DNA of 64,000 bases from Pseudomonadota bacterium (GCA_021794575.1 JAJYQO010000047.1:1-64000), one strand, 5' to 3'. Numbered from the stretch's first letter, positions 15,897 through 24,410 are shown. The notes: generated by a model not told the origin, from the sequence alone. Numbers and translations are program-made.

Positions 15897-17447
15897 ATGC
15901 GCTGGAGCGCCTTTGCCGTATTTATCGTCCTGTTCGCACTGGTGACCGGGCTGGGCTTCGTGGCGGCGCGCTGGCGCCGCGCCGACCTGAGCCAACTGCA
16001 CGAATGGGGGTTGGGCGGGCGCCGCTTCGGCACCGTGGTGACCTGGTTCCTTCTGGGCGGCGATCTGTACACCGCCTACACCTTCATCGCCGTGCCGGCG
16101 CTGGTGTTCGGCGCCGGCGCGATGGGCTTCTTCGCGCTGCCCTACACGGTGATCGCCTACCCGCTGGTGTTCCTGGTGCTGCCGCGGCTGTGGCGCGTGG
16201 CGCACCGGCACAACTACGTCACCGGCGCCGATTTCGTGCGCGGCCGCTACGGCAGTCCGACGCTGGCGCTGCTGGTGGCGCTGACCGGCATCCTCGCCAC
16301 CATGCCCTACATCGCGCTGCAGCTGGTGGGCATGGAAGTGGTGATCGCGGCGCTGGGTTTTCCGATGGGCGGCATGCTGGGCGACCTGCCGCTGATCGTG
16401 GCCTTCGTGATCCTGGCCGCTTACACCTACACCAGCGGCCTACGCGCGCCGGCGCTGATCGCGGTGGTCAAGGACGCGCTGGTGTACCTGACCGTGCTCA
16501 CGGTGGTGATCGTGGTGCCGTGGAAGCTGGGCGGCTTCGCGCCGATTTTCGCCGCGGTGCCGGCCGGCAAGCTGCTGCTGGCCACGCCGCCCGCGCACAG
16601 CCTGGGCCAGTACAGCGCCTTCGCCAGCCTGGCGCTGGGCTCGGCGCTGGCGCTGTTCTGCTATCCGCATGTGCTGACTGGCGTGCTGGCCGCCAGCAAC
16701 GCGCGTACGCTGACCCGCAACATGGCGCTGCTGCCGGCCTTCAGCCTGGCGCTGGGCCTGCTGGCGCTGCTCGGCTACATGGCGCTGGCGAGCGGCGTGG
16801 ACAAACTACCCGAGTTCGCGCCGTACTTCGCGCGCTTCAAGGCCAGCTTCGCGGTGCCGGCGCTGATCCTGCACAGCTTCCCGCAGTGGTTCGCCGGCGT
16901 GGCGCTGGCCGCCATCGCCATCGGCGCGCTGGTGCCCGCGGCGATCATGTCGATCGCGGCGGCCAACCTGTGGACGCGCAGCATCTACCGCGAGTACCTC
17001 AATCCGCGCTGCACGCCGGCGCAGGAATCCGGCCAGGCCAGACTGGCCTCGCTGGTGGTGAAGTTCGGTGCGCTGCTGTTCGTGCTGCTGCTGCCGACCA
17101 GCTACGCCATCAACTTCCAGCTGCTGGGCGGGGTATGGATCATCCAGATCCTGCCGGCGCTGCTGTTCGGCCTGTACACGCGCTGGTTCCATCGCGGCGC
17201 GCTGATCACCGGCTGGGCGGCCGGCATGCTGACCGGCACGCTGATGGCGCTGGACCTGCGCTTCGCGGGCTCGGTGTTCACGCTGCACGCGCTGGGCTGG
17301 ACGGTGCCGGGCTACGCGGCGCTGTATGCGCTGCTGGTGAACATCGCGGTCGGCGCGCTGGCCACGCCGCTGCTGCGCGCGCTCGGTGCCGGCGAGGGCA
17401 GCGACGCGACGCGCGCCGAAGACTACCGGCCCGCCACCGCCGAATAG
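15897..17447 (+). CDS. Sodium/solute symporter (SSS family)
   Basis: A 516-residue polytopic membrane protein with about 13 hydrophobic helices, related to the MctP-like monocarboxylate branch of the SSS family. Family features include GRRFGTVVTWFLLGGDLYTAYTF in the first helices (sodium-site region), VLPRLWRVAHRHNYVTGADFV, and ALAAIAIGALVPAAIMSIAAANLWTRSIYREY, the conserved helix-8/9 motif. The substrate cannot be fixed; pyruvate, lactate or short organic acids are plausible. It sits between EIIA and HPr in an otherwise conserved regulatory PTS cluster, which suggests PTS control of this carrier, by inference. A small coupled frame may precede it. Confidence 0.88.
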   Translation: MRWSAFAVFIVLFALVTGLGFVAARWRRADLSQLHEWGLGGRRFGTVVTWFLLGGDLYTAYTFIAVPALVFGAGAMGFFALPYTVIAYPLVFLVLPRLWRVAHRHNYVTGADFVRGRYGSPTLALLVALTGILATMPYIALQLVGMEVVIAALGFPMGGMLGDLPLIVAFVILAAYTYTSGLRAPALIAVVKDALVYLTVLTVVIVVPWKLGGFAPIFAAVPAGKLLLATPPAHSLGQYSAFASLALGSALALFCYPHVLTGVLAASNARTLTRNMALLPAFSLALGLLALLGYMALASGVDKLPEFAPYFARFKASFAVPALILHSFPQWFAGVALAAIAIGALVPAAIMSIAAANLWTRSIYREYLNPRCTPAQESGQARLASLVVKFGALLFVLLLPTSYAINFQLLGGVWIIQILPALLFGLYTRWFHRGALITGWAAGMLTGTLMALDLRFAGSVFTLHALGWTVPGYAALYALLVNIAVGALATPLLRALGAGEGSDATRAEDYRPATAE

Positions 17448-17516
17448 CCGGCCAAGGCTGGACCGCCGCGGCGCGAACCCGCATGCTAGACGTCCGTTTG
17501 CCTGCCCCACGTCGCC

Positions 17517-17786
17517 ATGCCCGAACGCGAGACCGTCATCAGCAACCGCCTGGGCCTGCATGCGCGCGCCGCCGCCAAGCTGGTGCAGACCGTACAGGGG
17601 TTCAAGTCCGGCGTCTGGCTGCGCGCGCGTGGCCATGAGGTCGATGCGCGCAGCATCATGGGCGTGATGATGCTGGCCGCCGGCACCGGCACGCCGCTGA
17701 CCGTGCGCGCCGAGGGCAGCGACGCCGAAGCCGCGCTGGCGGCGGTGGTGGATCTGATCGAGCGCAAATTCGACGAGGGCGCCTGA
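17517..17786 (+). CDS. ptsH: Phosphocarrier protein HPr
   Basis: An 89-residue HPr carrying phosphate from EI to EIIA. His15 lies in GLHARAAAKLV, the EI phosphorylation site. Ser46 lies in ARSIMGVMML, the HprK target and its recognition helix. Both regulatory sites are intact, matching the HprK gene at 13129. The product starts 4 bp before EI. The 69-bp gap from the symporter has no clear terminator, so it may be part of the same transcript. Confidence 0.95.
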   Translation: MPERETVISNRLGLHARAAAKLVQTVQGFKSGVWLRARGHEVDARSIMGVMMLAAGTGTPLTVRAEGSDAEAALAAVVDLIERKFDEGA

Positions 17787-17790
17787 GCCG

Positions 17791-19539
17791 ATGTCGCCGA
17801 ACGCCGCCCGCCGGGTGCTGGAGGGCCAGCGCGCTGCGCCGGGCATGGCGCTGGGCCGCGTGCGACTGCAACTGCCGCACCGGTACAGCATCGACGCATC
17901 GCCGCTGCCCGCCGATGCGATCGAGCAAGAACTGGCGCGTCTCGACGCCGCGCTGGCGCACGCGCGCGGCGAACTGACCGAGCTGCGCCAGCGCCTGCAC
18001 GGCGCGCTGGCGCGCGAGGCGCAACCGTTCCTGGACACCCACGCGCTGATCCTCGACGATCCCGAACTGCGCGGCAGCCTGGTCGATCTGATCCGCAAGG
18101 GCCGTTACCGCGCCGGCGCCGCGCTGGTGGCGCAGCGCGACCGCCTGATCGAAGTGTTCCGGCGCATGGACGACGCCTACTTGCGCGCACGCGAGGACGA
18201 CCTGGCGCAGGTGATCGCGCGCGTGCTGGACGCGCTCGAACATGATGGCCGCAGCGAGGAACGCCGCATGGCCGCGCGCCTCGGCGAAATCCTGGTGGCC
18301 GAGAACCCCTCGCCGGCCGAACTGGCCAGCCTGGCCGAGCGCGGCCTGTGCGGCGTGATGGCGACGGGCGGCAGCGCCTATTCGCACGCGGCGATCCTGG
18401 CGCGCAGCCTGCATCTGCCGATGCTGTGCAGCGTGCAGGACGCGGAAACCGTGCTCGGCGACGGCGATCTACTGCTGCTGGATGGCGAGGGCGGCTTCGC
18501 CATCGCGCACCCGGCCGCGCAGGATCTGGCCACGCTGCGCCAGTGGCAGCGCGCGCAAGCCGCACGCCCGCGCGTCGCGCCAGTGCCGGCCGCACCGGCA
18601 CGCACCCGCGATCATGAACAGGTCGCGCTGTACGCCAATGCAGAGTTGCCCGGCGAAATCGCCGAAGCGCGCGCGCTGGGCGCGATGGGCGTGGGCCTGT
18701 ACCGCACCGAGCTGCTGTATCTGCGCCAATCGGCGCTGCCCGGCGAGGAGGAGCAGTACGCCGCGCTGCGCGGGCTGATGCTGGCGCTGGACGGCGCGCC
18801 GGCGACACTGCGCACGCTGGACCTGGGCGCCGACAAGGCCATCGGCACCGGACTGGCGATGCCGACCGAAGCCAACCCGGCGCTGGGCGTGCGTGGCGTG
18901 CGGCATGCCCTGCGCCATCCGGCAATCCTGCGCACGCAACTGCGCGCCATGCTGCGCGCGGCGCAGCTGGGTCCACTGCGCATCCTGCTGCCGATGGTCA
19001 CTGTGGCCGAGGAAATTGCCGCGGTGCGCGCGCACGCGGCGGAATGCCTGGCCGAACTGCACGCCGCGGGCGTGCCGGCGCCGGCGGCACTGCCGCCGCT
19101 GGGCGCCATGGTCGAAGTGCCGGCCGCCGCGCTGGGCGTGCGCACGCTGCTGCACGAAGCCGATTTCTTGGCCATCGGCAGCAACGATCTGGCGCAGTAC
19201 GTACTGGCCGCCGACCGCAACCTGGGCACGCTGGCCGGACTCTACGATCCGCGCCACCCGGCGTTGCTGCGGCTGATCGCTTTCGTGACCAGCGCCGCGC
19301 GCCGTGCCGGCAAACCGCTGTCGATCTGCGGCGAGATCGCGGGCGACGCCACCGCGCTGCCGCTGCTGCTGGCCGTGGGCATCCGCGAGCTGTCCATGTT
19401 GCCGGCGCGCCTGCCGGCAGCGCGCGCGGTGGTGGAAGCGGCGCATTGCGCGCAATTGCGCGCGCACCTGCCGCGACTGCTGCGTGCCGGCTCGCGCGCC
19501 GAGATCGAGGCGCTGCTGTGCACGCTGCAGCAGCCGTGA
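17791..19539 (+). CDS. ptsI: Phosphoenolpyruvate-protein phosphotransferase (Enzyme I)
   Basis: A 582-residue Enzyme I that autophosphorylates from PEP and passes phosphate to HPr. The phosphohistidine is in GGSAYSHAAILARS (~residue 190). The PEP-binding C-terminal barrel has GLYRTELLYL, the PEP-utilising signature DFLAIGSNDLAQYVLAADRN, and the catalytic Cys in LSICGEIAGD. Length matches E. coli EI (575). It has no N-terminal GAF domain, so it is not the PtsP paralog. It closes the hprK-ptsI cluster. No EIIC-type transporter lies in the window, consistent with a PTS that senses carbon or energy rather than importing sugar. Confidence 0.95.
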   Translation: MSPNAARRVLEGQRAAPGMALGRVRLQLPHRYSIDASPLPADAIEQELARLDAALAHARGELTELRQRLHGALAREAQPFLDTHALILDDPELRGSLVDLIRKGRYRAGAALVAQRDRLIEVFRRMDDAYLRAREDDLAQVIARVLDALEHDGRSEERRMAARLGEILVAENPSPAELASLAERGLCGVMATGGSAYSHAAILARSLHLPMLCSVQDAETVLGDGDLLLLDGEGGFAIAHPAAQDLATLRQWQRAQAARPRVAPVPAAPARTRDHEQVALYANAELPGEIAEARALGAMGVGLYRTELLYLRQSALPGEEEQYAALRGLMLALDGAPATLRTLDLGADKAIGTGLAMPTEANPALGVRGVRHALRHPAILRTQLRAMLRAAQLGPLRILLPMVTVAEEIAAVRAHAAECLAELHAAGVPAPAALPPLGAMVEVPAAALGVRTLLHEADFLAIGSNDLAQYVLAADRNLGTLAGLYDPRHPALLRLIAFVTSAARRAGKPLSICGEIAGDATALPLLLAVGIRELSMLPARLPAARAVVEAAHCAQLRAHLPRLLRAGSRAEIEALLCTLQQP

Positions 19540-19711
19540 GGCTGCCGACGGCAAGCCATCGGGCGACAACAGCGCGGTACCGATCGCACGGGTGCCGCGG
19601 CGGAATCCGCGGATTCAGGCCCTGTTGCGAAGCGCGGACAGCCCTCCCGCAGCGGCCTTTGCGCTGACAGCACGCGGTCATTACGCAACCGTATCCGCAA
19701 TCTCGCGCGAT

Positions 19712-19725
19712 TTGATCCGGATCAA
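19712..19725 (+). promoter_or_regulatory. FNR/Anr-type operator upstream of the pet operon
   Basis: TTGATCCGGATCAA is a perfect match to the FNR-family consensus TTGAT-N4-ATCAA. It lies in the 393-bp gap between ptsI and petA. Its centre (19718.5) is about 41.5 bp upstream of the start expected from the -10-like TACTGT at 19749, the standard class II activator position. This suggests oxygen-linked control of the cytochrome operon by an FNR or Anr protein encoded elsewhere. Confidence 0.75.
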
Positions 19726-19748
19726 GTGCCAGCGCCGCGTTGCCGGCG

Positions 19749-19754
19749 TACTGT
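19749..19754 (+). promoter_or_regulatory. -10 box TACTGT of the presumed pet promoter
   Basis: TACTGT lies 23 bp downstream of the FNR-like site; a transcription start about 7 bp later (near 19760) would leave a 5' leader of about 170 nt before petA. No separate -35 is seen, as expected for a class II activated promoter. The rest of the 19540-19932 gap shows no gene and no other clear element. Confidence 0.5.
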
Positions 19755-19932
19755 GCACCGCTTCGGCTTGCAGCGATGCACAGCAGCGAACCCGGCGCGC
19801 GCGGAGTAGTCATCGCCGCTTCCGATTGCAGCGTGCGGCACGCGGGCTGCCGCTACTTGCGGCCCTGCCGGGTTCTACATCCACGCGCCACGGTTGCCGC
19901 ATGCCCGCTCGGAATCACCCGGAAACAAACGC

Positions 19933-20622
19933 ATGAATGACACGCCAAACGCGAAAGGCAGCAGTACCGGGCCCTACCTCATGGACTCGATCCGCCCGGA
20001 TGTCCAGACCGATCCGAAGCGCCGGACATTCCTGCTGGCCGGCGCCGGCGTGCTGGGTGCCGGCGCAGTCGGCCTGTTCGCCGACATCCTGATCGACAAC
20101 ATGAACCCGGGCAAGGCGGTGCAGGCGGAAGGCGCACCGATCGAAGTCGACATCAGCCAGATGCAACCCGGCCAACTGCTGCTGGTGGAATGGAAGAAAA
20201 AACCGGTGTGGATCCTGCGCCGCGAGCCATGGATGCTGCAGACCCTGGCCGAACCAGGGCTGCTGCGCCGGCTGAAGGATCCGCACAGCAGGCAGAACCA
20301 GCAGCCGGATGCGGACTTCGTCAACGGCAACTACCGCGCGCTGCGTCCGGATGTCTTCATCGCCGTCGCGCTGTGCACGCACATGCAGTGCATTCCGGAC
20401 TATCGCCCGGCGCCGCACACGGTGACGCCGTGGTGGCCCGGCGGCTTCCACTGCGCCTGCCACGGCTCGATGTACGACTTCTCGGCGCGGGTGATCGAAG
20501 GCTCGCCGGCGCCGCTGAATATCCCGATTCCCCCGTACTACTGGAAAACCGGCCAGGTGGTGAGCATCGGCGAAATCAACAAGGCGGGCGGCGACAAAAA
20601 CTGGTCGCCGGACATCTGGTAG
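19933..20622 (+). CDS. petA: Rieske iron-sulfur subunit of a cytochrome bc1-type complex
   Basis: A 229-residue ubiquinol-cytochrome c reductase Rieske protein. The N-terminus has a twin-arginine motif (KRRTFLLAGAG) leading into a membrane anchor helix. Cluster box 1 is CTHMQC (Cys148, His150, Cys153) and box 2 CACHGS (Cys174, Cys176, His177). All four Fe ligands and both disulfide cysteines are kept, but Leu-Gly of the usual CTHLGC is Met-Gln and the Pro of CPCHGS is Ala. The long loop between the boxes is like other gammaproteobacteria. It is the first gene of the operon behind the FNR-like site, followed after 28 bp by a c4-type cytochrome. The altered residues near the cluster could shift its redox potential. 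Confidence 0.92.
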   Translation: MNDTPNAKGSSTGPYLMDSIRPDVQTDPKRRTFLLAGAGVLGAGAVGLFADILIDNMNPGKAVQAEGAPIEVDISQMQPGQLLLVEWKKKPVWILRREPWMLQTLAEPGLLRRLKDPHSRQNQQPDADFVNGNYRALRPDVFIAVALCTHMQCIPDYRPAPHTVTPWWPGGFHCACHGSMYDFSARVIEGSPAPLNIPIPPYYWKTGQVVSIGEINKAGGDKNWSPDIW

Positions 20623-20650
20623 CGGCCAGCGGACATTCACGGATACCGAC

Positions 20651-21574
20651 ATGACCTCGATCACCGCAGCGCGCGGCACCCGGTGTTTCGTCGCAGCGGC
20701 GCTGCTGGGCGTTTTCGCCTCCGGCGCCGTCGCCGCCTCGAGCGATTATCACGGGCTGCCGCCACCGCCCGTCGCGGCGCGGCAGGGCGCGAAACTGACC
20801 GCCGTATGCTCGGCTTGCCACGGCGCCACCGGCGTCTCCGTCGCGCCCGCTTATCCGAATCTGGCCGGCCAGCAATACAACTACATCCTCAAGGAGCTCG
20901 AGGATTTCCGCAGCGGCAAGCGCACGTCACCGATCATGAGCGGGATGGCCATGACCATCCCGGCCGCACCGGGCAATCGGGACCTCAAGGACATCGCCGC
21001 GTATTTTTCGCAGCAGCCGCTGCCGGACACTGTCGCGGCCGCACCTGCGCCGGCAGCGCAGCTGAAGCTGGGTCGGCAGATCTACACGCAGGGTCTGCAA
21101 GGACGCGGGGTGCCCGCCTGTGCCGCCTGTCATGGCCTGGGCGGCGGCGGCAACGGCCCCATGGCCATCCCGGCGTTGGCGCTGCAGCACGAGACCTACG
21201 TGCTGGCGCAGCTCGAGCTGTTCGCCTCCGGCGCACGCAGCAACGCACCCGGGCACGTCATGCACAGCATCGCCAAGCACATGAACAAAACGCAGCAGAC
21301 CGCGGTGGCCGCCTACGTTCGGCAGCTCGATCCACGAACCACTCTGGGCATCGGACCCAAGACCTACAGCCAGTACGTGCGCCAGCAGATGGCCGGCCCG
21401 GCGCCCCCGACACCGCCGGGTACAACCCATGCGCCGGTTTCCGCGGCGCCTGCGAAGCGGGCTGCCCCGGGACCTGCTGCGGCGGTCTCCAGCACACACA
21501 TCGAGGCACCGACCGGACGCGCCCAGCCCGGCGCGGCCGATGCCGCCACCCGCAGAGAGTCAGGCCATGACTGA
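20651..21574 (+). CDS. Di-heme cytochrome c4-like protein
   Basis: A 307-residue exported protein with a signal peptide (to about ALLGVFASGAVAAS) and two class I cytochrome c domains. The heme motifs are CSACH (53-57) and CAACH (157-161), each followed by the gly-rich and Met-bearing segments usual for c4. A proline/alanine-rich C-terminal tail of about 75 residues (from TPPGTTHAPVSAAPAKRA) is extra compared with c4 and may be a flexible linker. It is encoded between petA and petB, with its stop overlapping petB by 8 nt, so it is probably a dedicated electron partner of this bc complex. In Acidithiobacillus pet operons a c4 cytochrome (cycA) is also co-encoded, though in a different order. 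Confidence 0.9.
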   Translation: MTSITAARGTRCFVAAALLGVFASGAVAASSDYHGLPPPPVAARQGAKLTAVCSACHGATGVSVAPAYPNLAGQQYNYILKELEDFRSGKRTSPIMSGMAMTIPAAPGNRDLKDIAAYFSQQPLPDTVAAAPAPAAQLKLGRQIYTQGLQGRGVPACAACHGLGGGGNGPMAIPALALQHETYVLAQLELFASGARSNAPGHVMHSIAKHMNKTQQTAVAAYVRQLDPRTTLGIGPKTYSQYVRQQMAGPAPPTPPGTTHAPVSAAPAKRAAPGPAAAVSSTHIEAPTGRAQPGAADAATRRESGHD

Positions 21575-23000
21575 AACGAGTCGATCGCGCACGCTGCGCG
21601 TGCTGGACTGGTTCGACCGGCGGCTGCCGCTCACGGCGCTGTGGCGCACCCAGCTCAGCGAATATCCGGCGCCGAAGAACTTCAACGTGTGGTACCTGTT
21701 CGGCTCGCTGGCGCTGCTGGTGCTGGTGCTGCAACTGGCCACCGGCCTGTTCCTGGCCATCCACTATCAGCCCAATCCGCAACTGGCCTACTGGTCGGTG
21801 CTGCGCACCATCCAGCGCGATTCGCACTGGGGCTGGCTGATCCGCGACATGCACGTCGTCGGAGCTTCGGCTTTCTTCGTGCTGGTCTATCTGCACATGT
21901 ACCGCGGCATCATGTACGGCTCGTACAAGAAGCCGCGCGAACTGCTGTGGCTGATCGGCATCTTCATCTATCTGGCGCTGGCCGCCGAGGCGTTCCTGGG
22001 CTACCTGCTGCCCTGGGGACAGATGTCGTACTGGGGCTCCGCGGTGGTGACCAACTTCGTTACCGCGATTCCGGTGATCGGCAAGCCGATCGCGCAATGG
22101 CTGCGCGGCTCGTTCGTGATCGGCCTGCCCACGCTGAACCGGTTTTTCATCTTCCACGTGTTCCTGATGCCGGTGCTGCTGCTGGCGCTGGTGCTGGTGC
22201 ACATGATCGCGCTGCACCAGGTCGGTTCGAACAACCCGGACGGCGTCGAGATCCACGACAACGTCAACGAGACGGGATGGCCGCGTGATGGCATTCCGTT
22301 CCATCCGTACTACACGGTGAAGGATCTGTTCGGGGTCAGCGCGTTCTTCGTGGTCTTCTTCTGGTTCGTGTTCTACCGCCCGGATGGCTGGGGTTTCCTG
22401 CTCGACAAGCTGAACTACACACCGGCCAACATCCTGCACACGCCCAGCGACATCCACCCGCTGTGGTTCTTCCTGCCGTTCTACGCGATGCTGCGCGGCG
22501 TGCCGGACAAGCTGTACGGCATCCTGGCATTCGCCGGCTCATTCGCGCTGCTGGCCTGCCTGCCGCTGCTGGACCGCAATCCGGTGCGCTCGATCCGCTA
22601 CCGCTCGCCGCTATACAAGCTCAATATCCTGGCCATGCCGCTGTCGTTCCTGTGGCTGGGCTACATCGCCCATGGCTTTGCCACCGAACACAACATGGTC
22701 TACGGCCTGCACGTGACGGAAATCTTCTACGCCACGTTCCTGGTACTGCCGTTTTTCAACAAGCCGCGCTCGCCGCGGGCCACCTTGACCTGGCTGATCC
22801 TCGCCGAGGCCGTGGTCTGGATGATCGACGTCTGGATGTATTCCATCCACGCCCATGGCTGGGGCCTGATGCTGCTGACCGACTGGATCCCGTCGCTGTA
22901 CCTGCTGCTGCTGTTCGGCATGGCCCTGCTGCGACCCGCGTGGACCCGCGACGCCGCGTCTTTGCCGGAGCGGCTGACCGCCGGCGGAATTTTCCACTGA
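21567..23000 (+). CDS. petB: Cytochrome b subunit of bc1-type complex with altered Qo motif
   Basis: A 477-residue cytochrome b with eight or more helices plus a C-terminal extension of hydrophobic helices. The four heme ligands are in place: His96/His110 in MHVVGASAFFVLVYLH and His197/His212 in FHVFLMPVLLLALVLVH. LHQVGSNNPDG is the classic loop after helix D. The Qo-site motif that is normally PEWY reads PLWF (298-301), so the conserved Glu that takes part in quinol oxidation is Leu. The bases are unambiguous (CCG CTG TGG TTC). This implies modified Qo chemistry or operation in the reverse direction. It overlaps the upstream c4 gene and is separated from petC by an 86-bp gap holding a strong hairpin. 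Confidence 0.93.
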   Translation: MTETSRSRTLRVLDWFDRRLPLTALWRTQLSEYPAPKNFNVWYLFGSLALLVLVLQLATGLFLAIHYQPNPQLAYWSVLRTIQRDSHWGWLIRDMHVVGASAFFVLVYLHMYRGIMYGSYKKPRELLWLIGIFIYLALAAEAFLGYLLPWGQMSYWGSAVVTNFVTAIPVIGKPIAQWLRGSFVIGLPTLNRFFIFHVFLMPVLLLALVLVHMIALHQVGSNNPDGVEIHDNVNETGWPRDGIPFHPYYTVKDLFGVSAFFVVFFWFVFYRPDGWGFLLDKLNYTPANILHTPSDIHPLWFFLPFYAMLRGVPDKLYGILAFAGSFALLACLPLLDRNPVRSIRYRSPLYKLNILAMPLSFLWLGYIAHGFATEHNMVYGLHVTEIFYATFLVLPFFNKPRSPRATLTWLILAEAVVWMIDVWMYSIHAHGWGLMLLTDWIPSLYLLLLFGMALLRPAWTRDAASLPERLTAGGIFH

Positions 23001-23005
23001 ATCCA

Positions 23006-23057
23006 CCGCATCGATGCCCGCCGCGATCCCGGTCGCGCAACCAGGGCATCGATGCGG
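23006..23057 (+). promoter_or_regulatory. Intercistronic hairpin between petB and petC
   Basis: CCGCATCGATGCCC (23006-23019) and GGGCATCGATGCGG (23044-23057) form a perfect 14-bp stem around a 24-nt loop that itself can pair (GCGA/TCGC). No run of T follows, so it is unlikely to be a full terminator. Such structures between co-transcribed genes commonly act in RNA processing or stability and could set the ratio of cytochrome b to c1. Confidence 0.65.
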
Positions 23058-23086
23058 ACGGTCCTGAGACGAGTTGGGGTCGTACC

Positions 23087-23893
23087 ATGAAACTGTCATT
23101 GACGAGCGTGCTGCAACGGTGGACCAGACTCGGCGCGATGCTGCTGCTGACCGCGCTGGCGGGCAGCGCCTGGGCATCGGTGCAGACCACGCAGCCGCCG
23201 CTGCGCCCGATCACGATCGACCTGCATGACCAGGCGGCTTTGCGCACGGGCGCCCTGTACACCCTGCACATGTGCGTCGCCTGCCACGGCATCCAGGGCG
23301 CGCGTTACAGCGAACTGCCGCCGGTGCTCGGACTCAGCAAAGAAGACTTCCTCAAATACATTTCGACCAACGGCCGGCACTACCACGACACCATTACCAG
23401 CAACATGTCCGAAGCCCTGATGATGAAGTTCGTGGACATGGCGCCGCCCGATCTCACCGAGATCGCCCACCGGCGCTCGCCGGCCTGGCTGTACACGTAC
23501 CTGACCTCGTTCTATGCCGACCCCGCGCGCCCGACCGGCGCCAACAACGTGGTGTTCTACAACGTCAGCATGCCGGACGTGTTCGCGACGATGCAGGGCC
23601 TGCAAAAACCCGTCATGGTCGACGGCCTGCGCTTCGGCAGTCCGGCCAAAATCGCGGTGGGCGTGCAGCCGCTGACCGCCGGCACGATGTCGCGCGCGCA
23701 ATTCGACCAGACGGCGAAGGACATCGTCACGTTCCTGTACGCGGTGGCGCACCCGCACCAGCAGGAGCGCATGCGGCTGGGGCCATGGATCATCGGCCTG
23801 TTCGTGATGCTCTCGGTGCTGACCTATCTGATCTACAGGCTGTACTGGGCACGGGTCATCACCGGCAAGCAACGCTGGTGGCGGATCCGATGA
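23087..23893 (+). CDS. petC: Cytochrome c1
   Basis: A 268-residue membrane-anchored c-type cytochrome of the bc1 complex. The signal peptide (to about SAWA) precedes the heme motif CVACH (63-67). Cytochrome c1 landmarks follow: MAPPDLTEIAHRRSPAWLYTYLTSFYADPARPTG, with NNVVFYNVSMPDVFATMQG in the region of the axial Met. A C-terminal membrane helix (IIGLFVMLSVLTYLIYRLYW) anchors it. The ATG at 23087 is chosen for the signal peptide. Its stop overlaps the next small gene by ATGA. Confidence 0.92.
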   Translation: MKLSLTSVLQRWTRLGAMLLLTALAGSAWASVQTTQPPLRPITIDLHDQAALRTGALYTLHMCVACHGIQGARYSELPPVLGLSKEDFLKYISTNGRHYHDTITSNMSEALMMKFVDMAPPDLTEIAHRRSPAWLYTYLTSFYADPARPTGANNVVFYNVSMPDVFATMQGLQKPVMVDGLRFGSPAKIAVGVQPLTAGTMSRAQFDQTAKDIVTFLYAVAHPHQQERMRLGPWIIGLFVMLSVLTYLIYRLYWARVITGKQRWWRIR

Positions 23894-24249
23894 GCACGGC
23901 GGCCACGATGCCGGTGCCGGCCGGCGCGCACGCGCAAACCGCCAGCCTGCGCCTCTCCAGAAACGCCTACTTGGCCCTGGCGCTGGGCTCGGTCCTGTAT
24001 GTGTTCGCGATCTGGTACGAGGTCTACGTGGACACCAGGGCGGTGACCGAATCGGAACCGGATGCTTTCCTGCAGAGCCACCGCCAGTGGCGCCTGCGCA
24101 CGGCGTTCCTGTTCCTGCTGTGGACGATACTGGCCGGGTTCTGCGTACCTTTCGGATTCGGCGCAGCTGTTTTCATCCCGGCGTACGGATGGTTTCTTTA
24201 CCGCCTCTCCAAAGGGCTCATCCGGTTCCACCGGCGCGGGGTGATCTGA
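23890..24249 (+). CDS. Small two-helix membrane protein of the pet operon, unknown
   Basis: A 119-residue protein without a recognised family. A short Ala-rich N-terminus precedes a first helix (YLALALGSVLYVFAIWYEVYV). An acidic stretch (TESEPDAFLQSHRQW) and a second, broader hydrophobic region (AFLFLLWTILAGFCVPFGFGAAVFIPAYGWFLY) follow, then a basic C-terminus (KGLIRFHRRG). Its ATGA overlap with petC argues that it is translated with the complex. It could be an accessory subunit or assembly factor of the bc complex; no heme-binding pattern is seen. Confidence 0.7.
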   Translation: MSTAATMPVPAGAHAQTASLRLSRNAYLALALGSVLYVFAIWYEVYVDTRAVTESEPDAFLQSHRQWRLRTAFLFLLWTILAGFCVPFGFGAAVFIPAYGWFLYRLSKGLIRFHRRGVI

Positions 24250-24410
24250 CCGGCCGCGCTCCCGCACGCCGTGGCGCGGACCGCGTCGGGTTGTTCGATG
24301 CGTCCGACGCGCGCCTGCGCGTTGCGCGGACTGGCGGCAATGGGCGGATCGGCGTGCGCCCGTCGCCGACCACCGAATGGCCGATCCCCCCCCGACCGAG
24401 AGTAGTGATC

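Noticed and set aside
19540-19932. Small gene between ptsI and petA
   Set aside because: Plus-strand frames here start inside ptsI or lack ribosome-binding sites and motifs; the gap is better explained as the pet promoter and leader.
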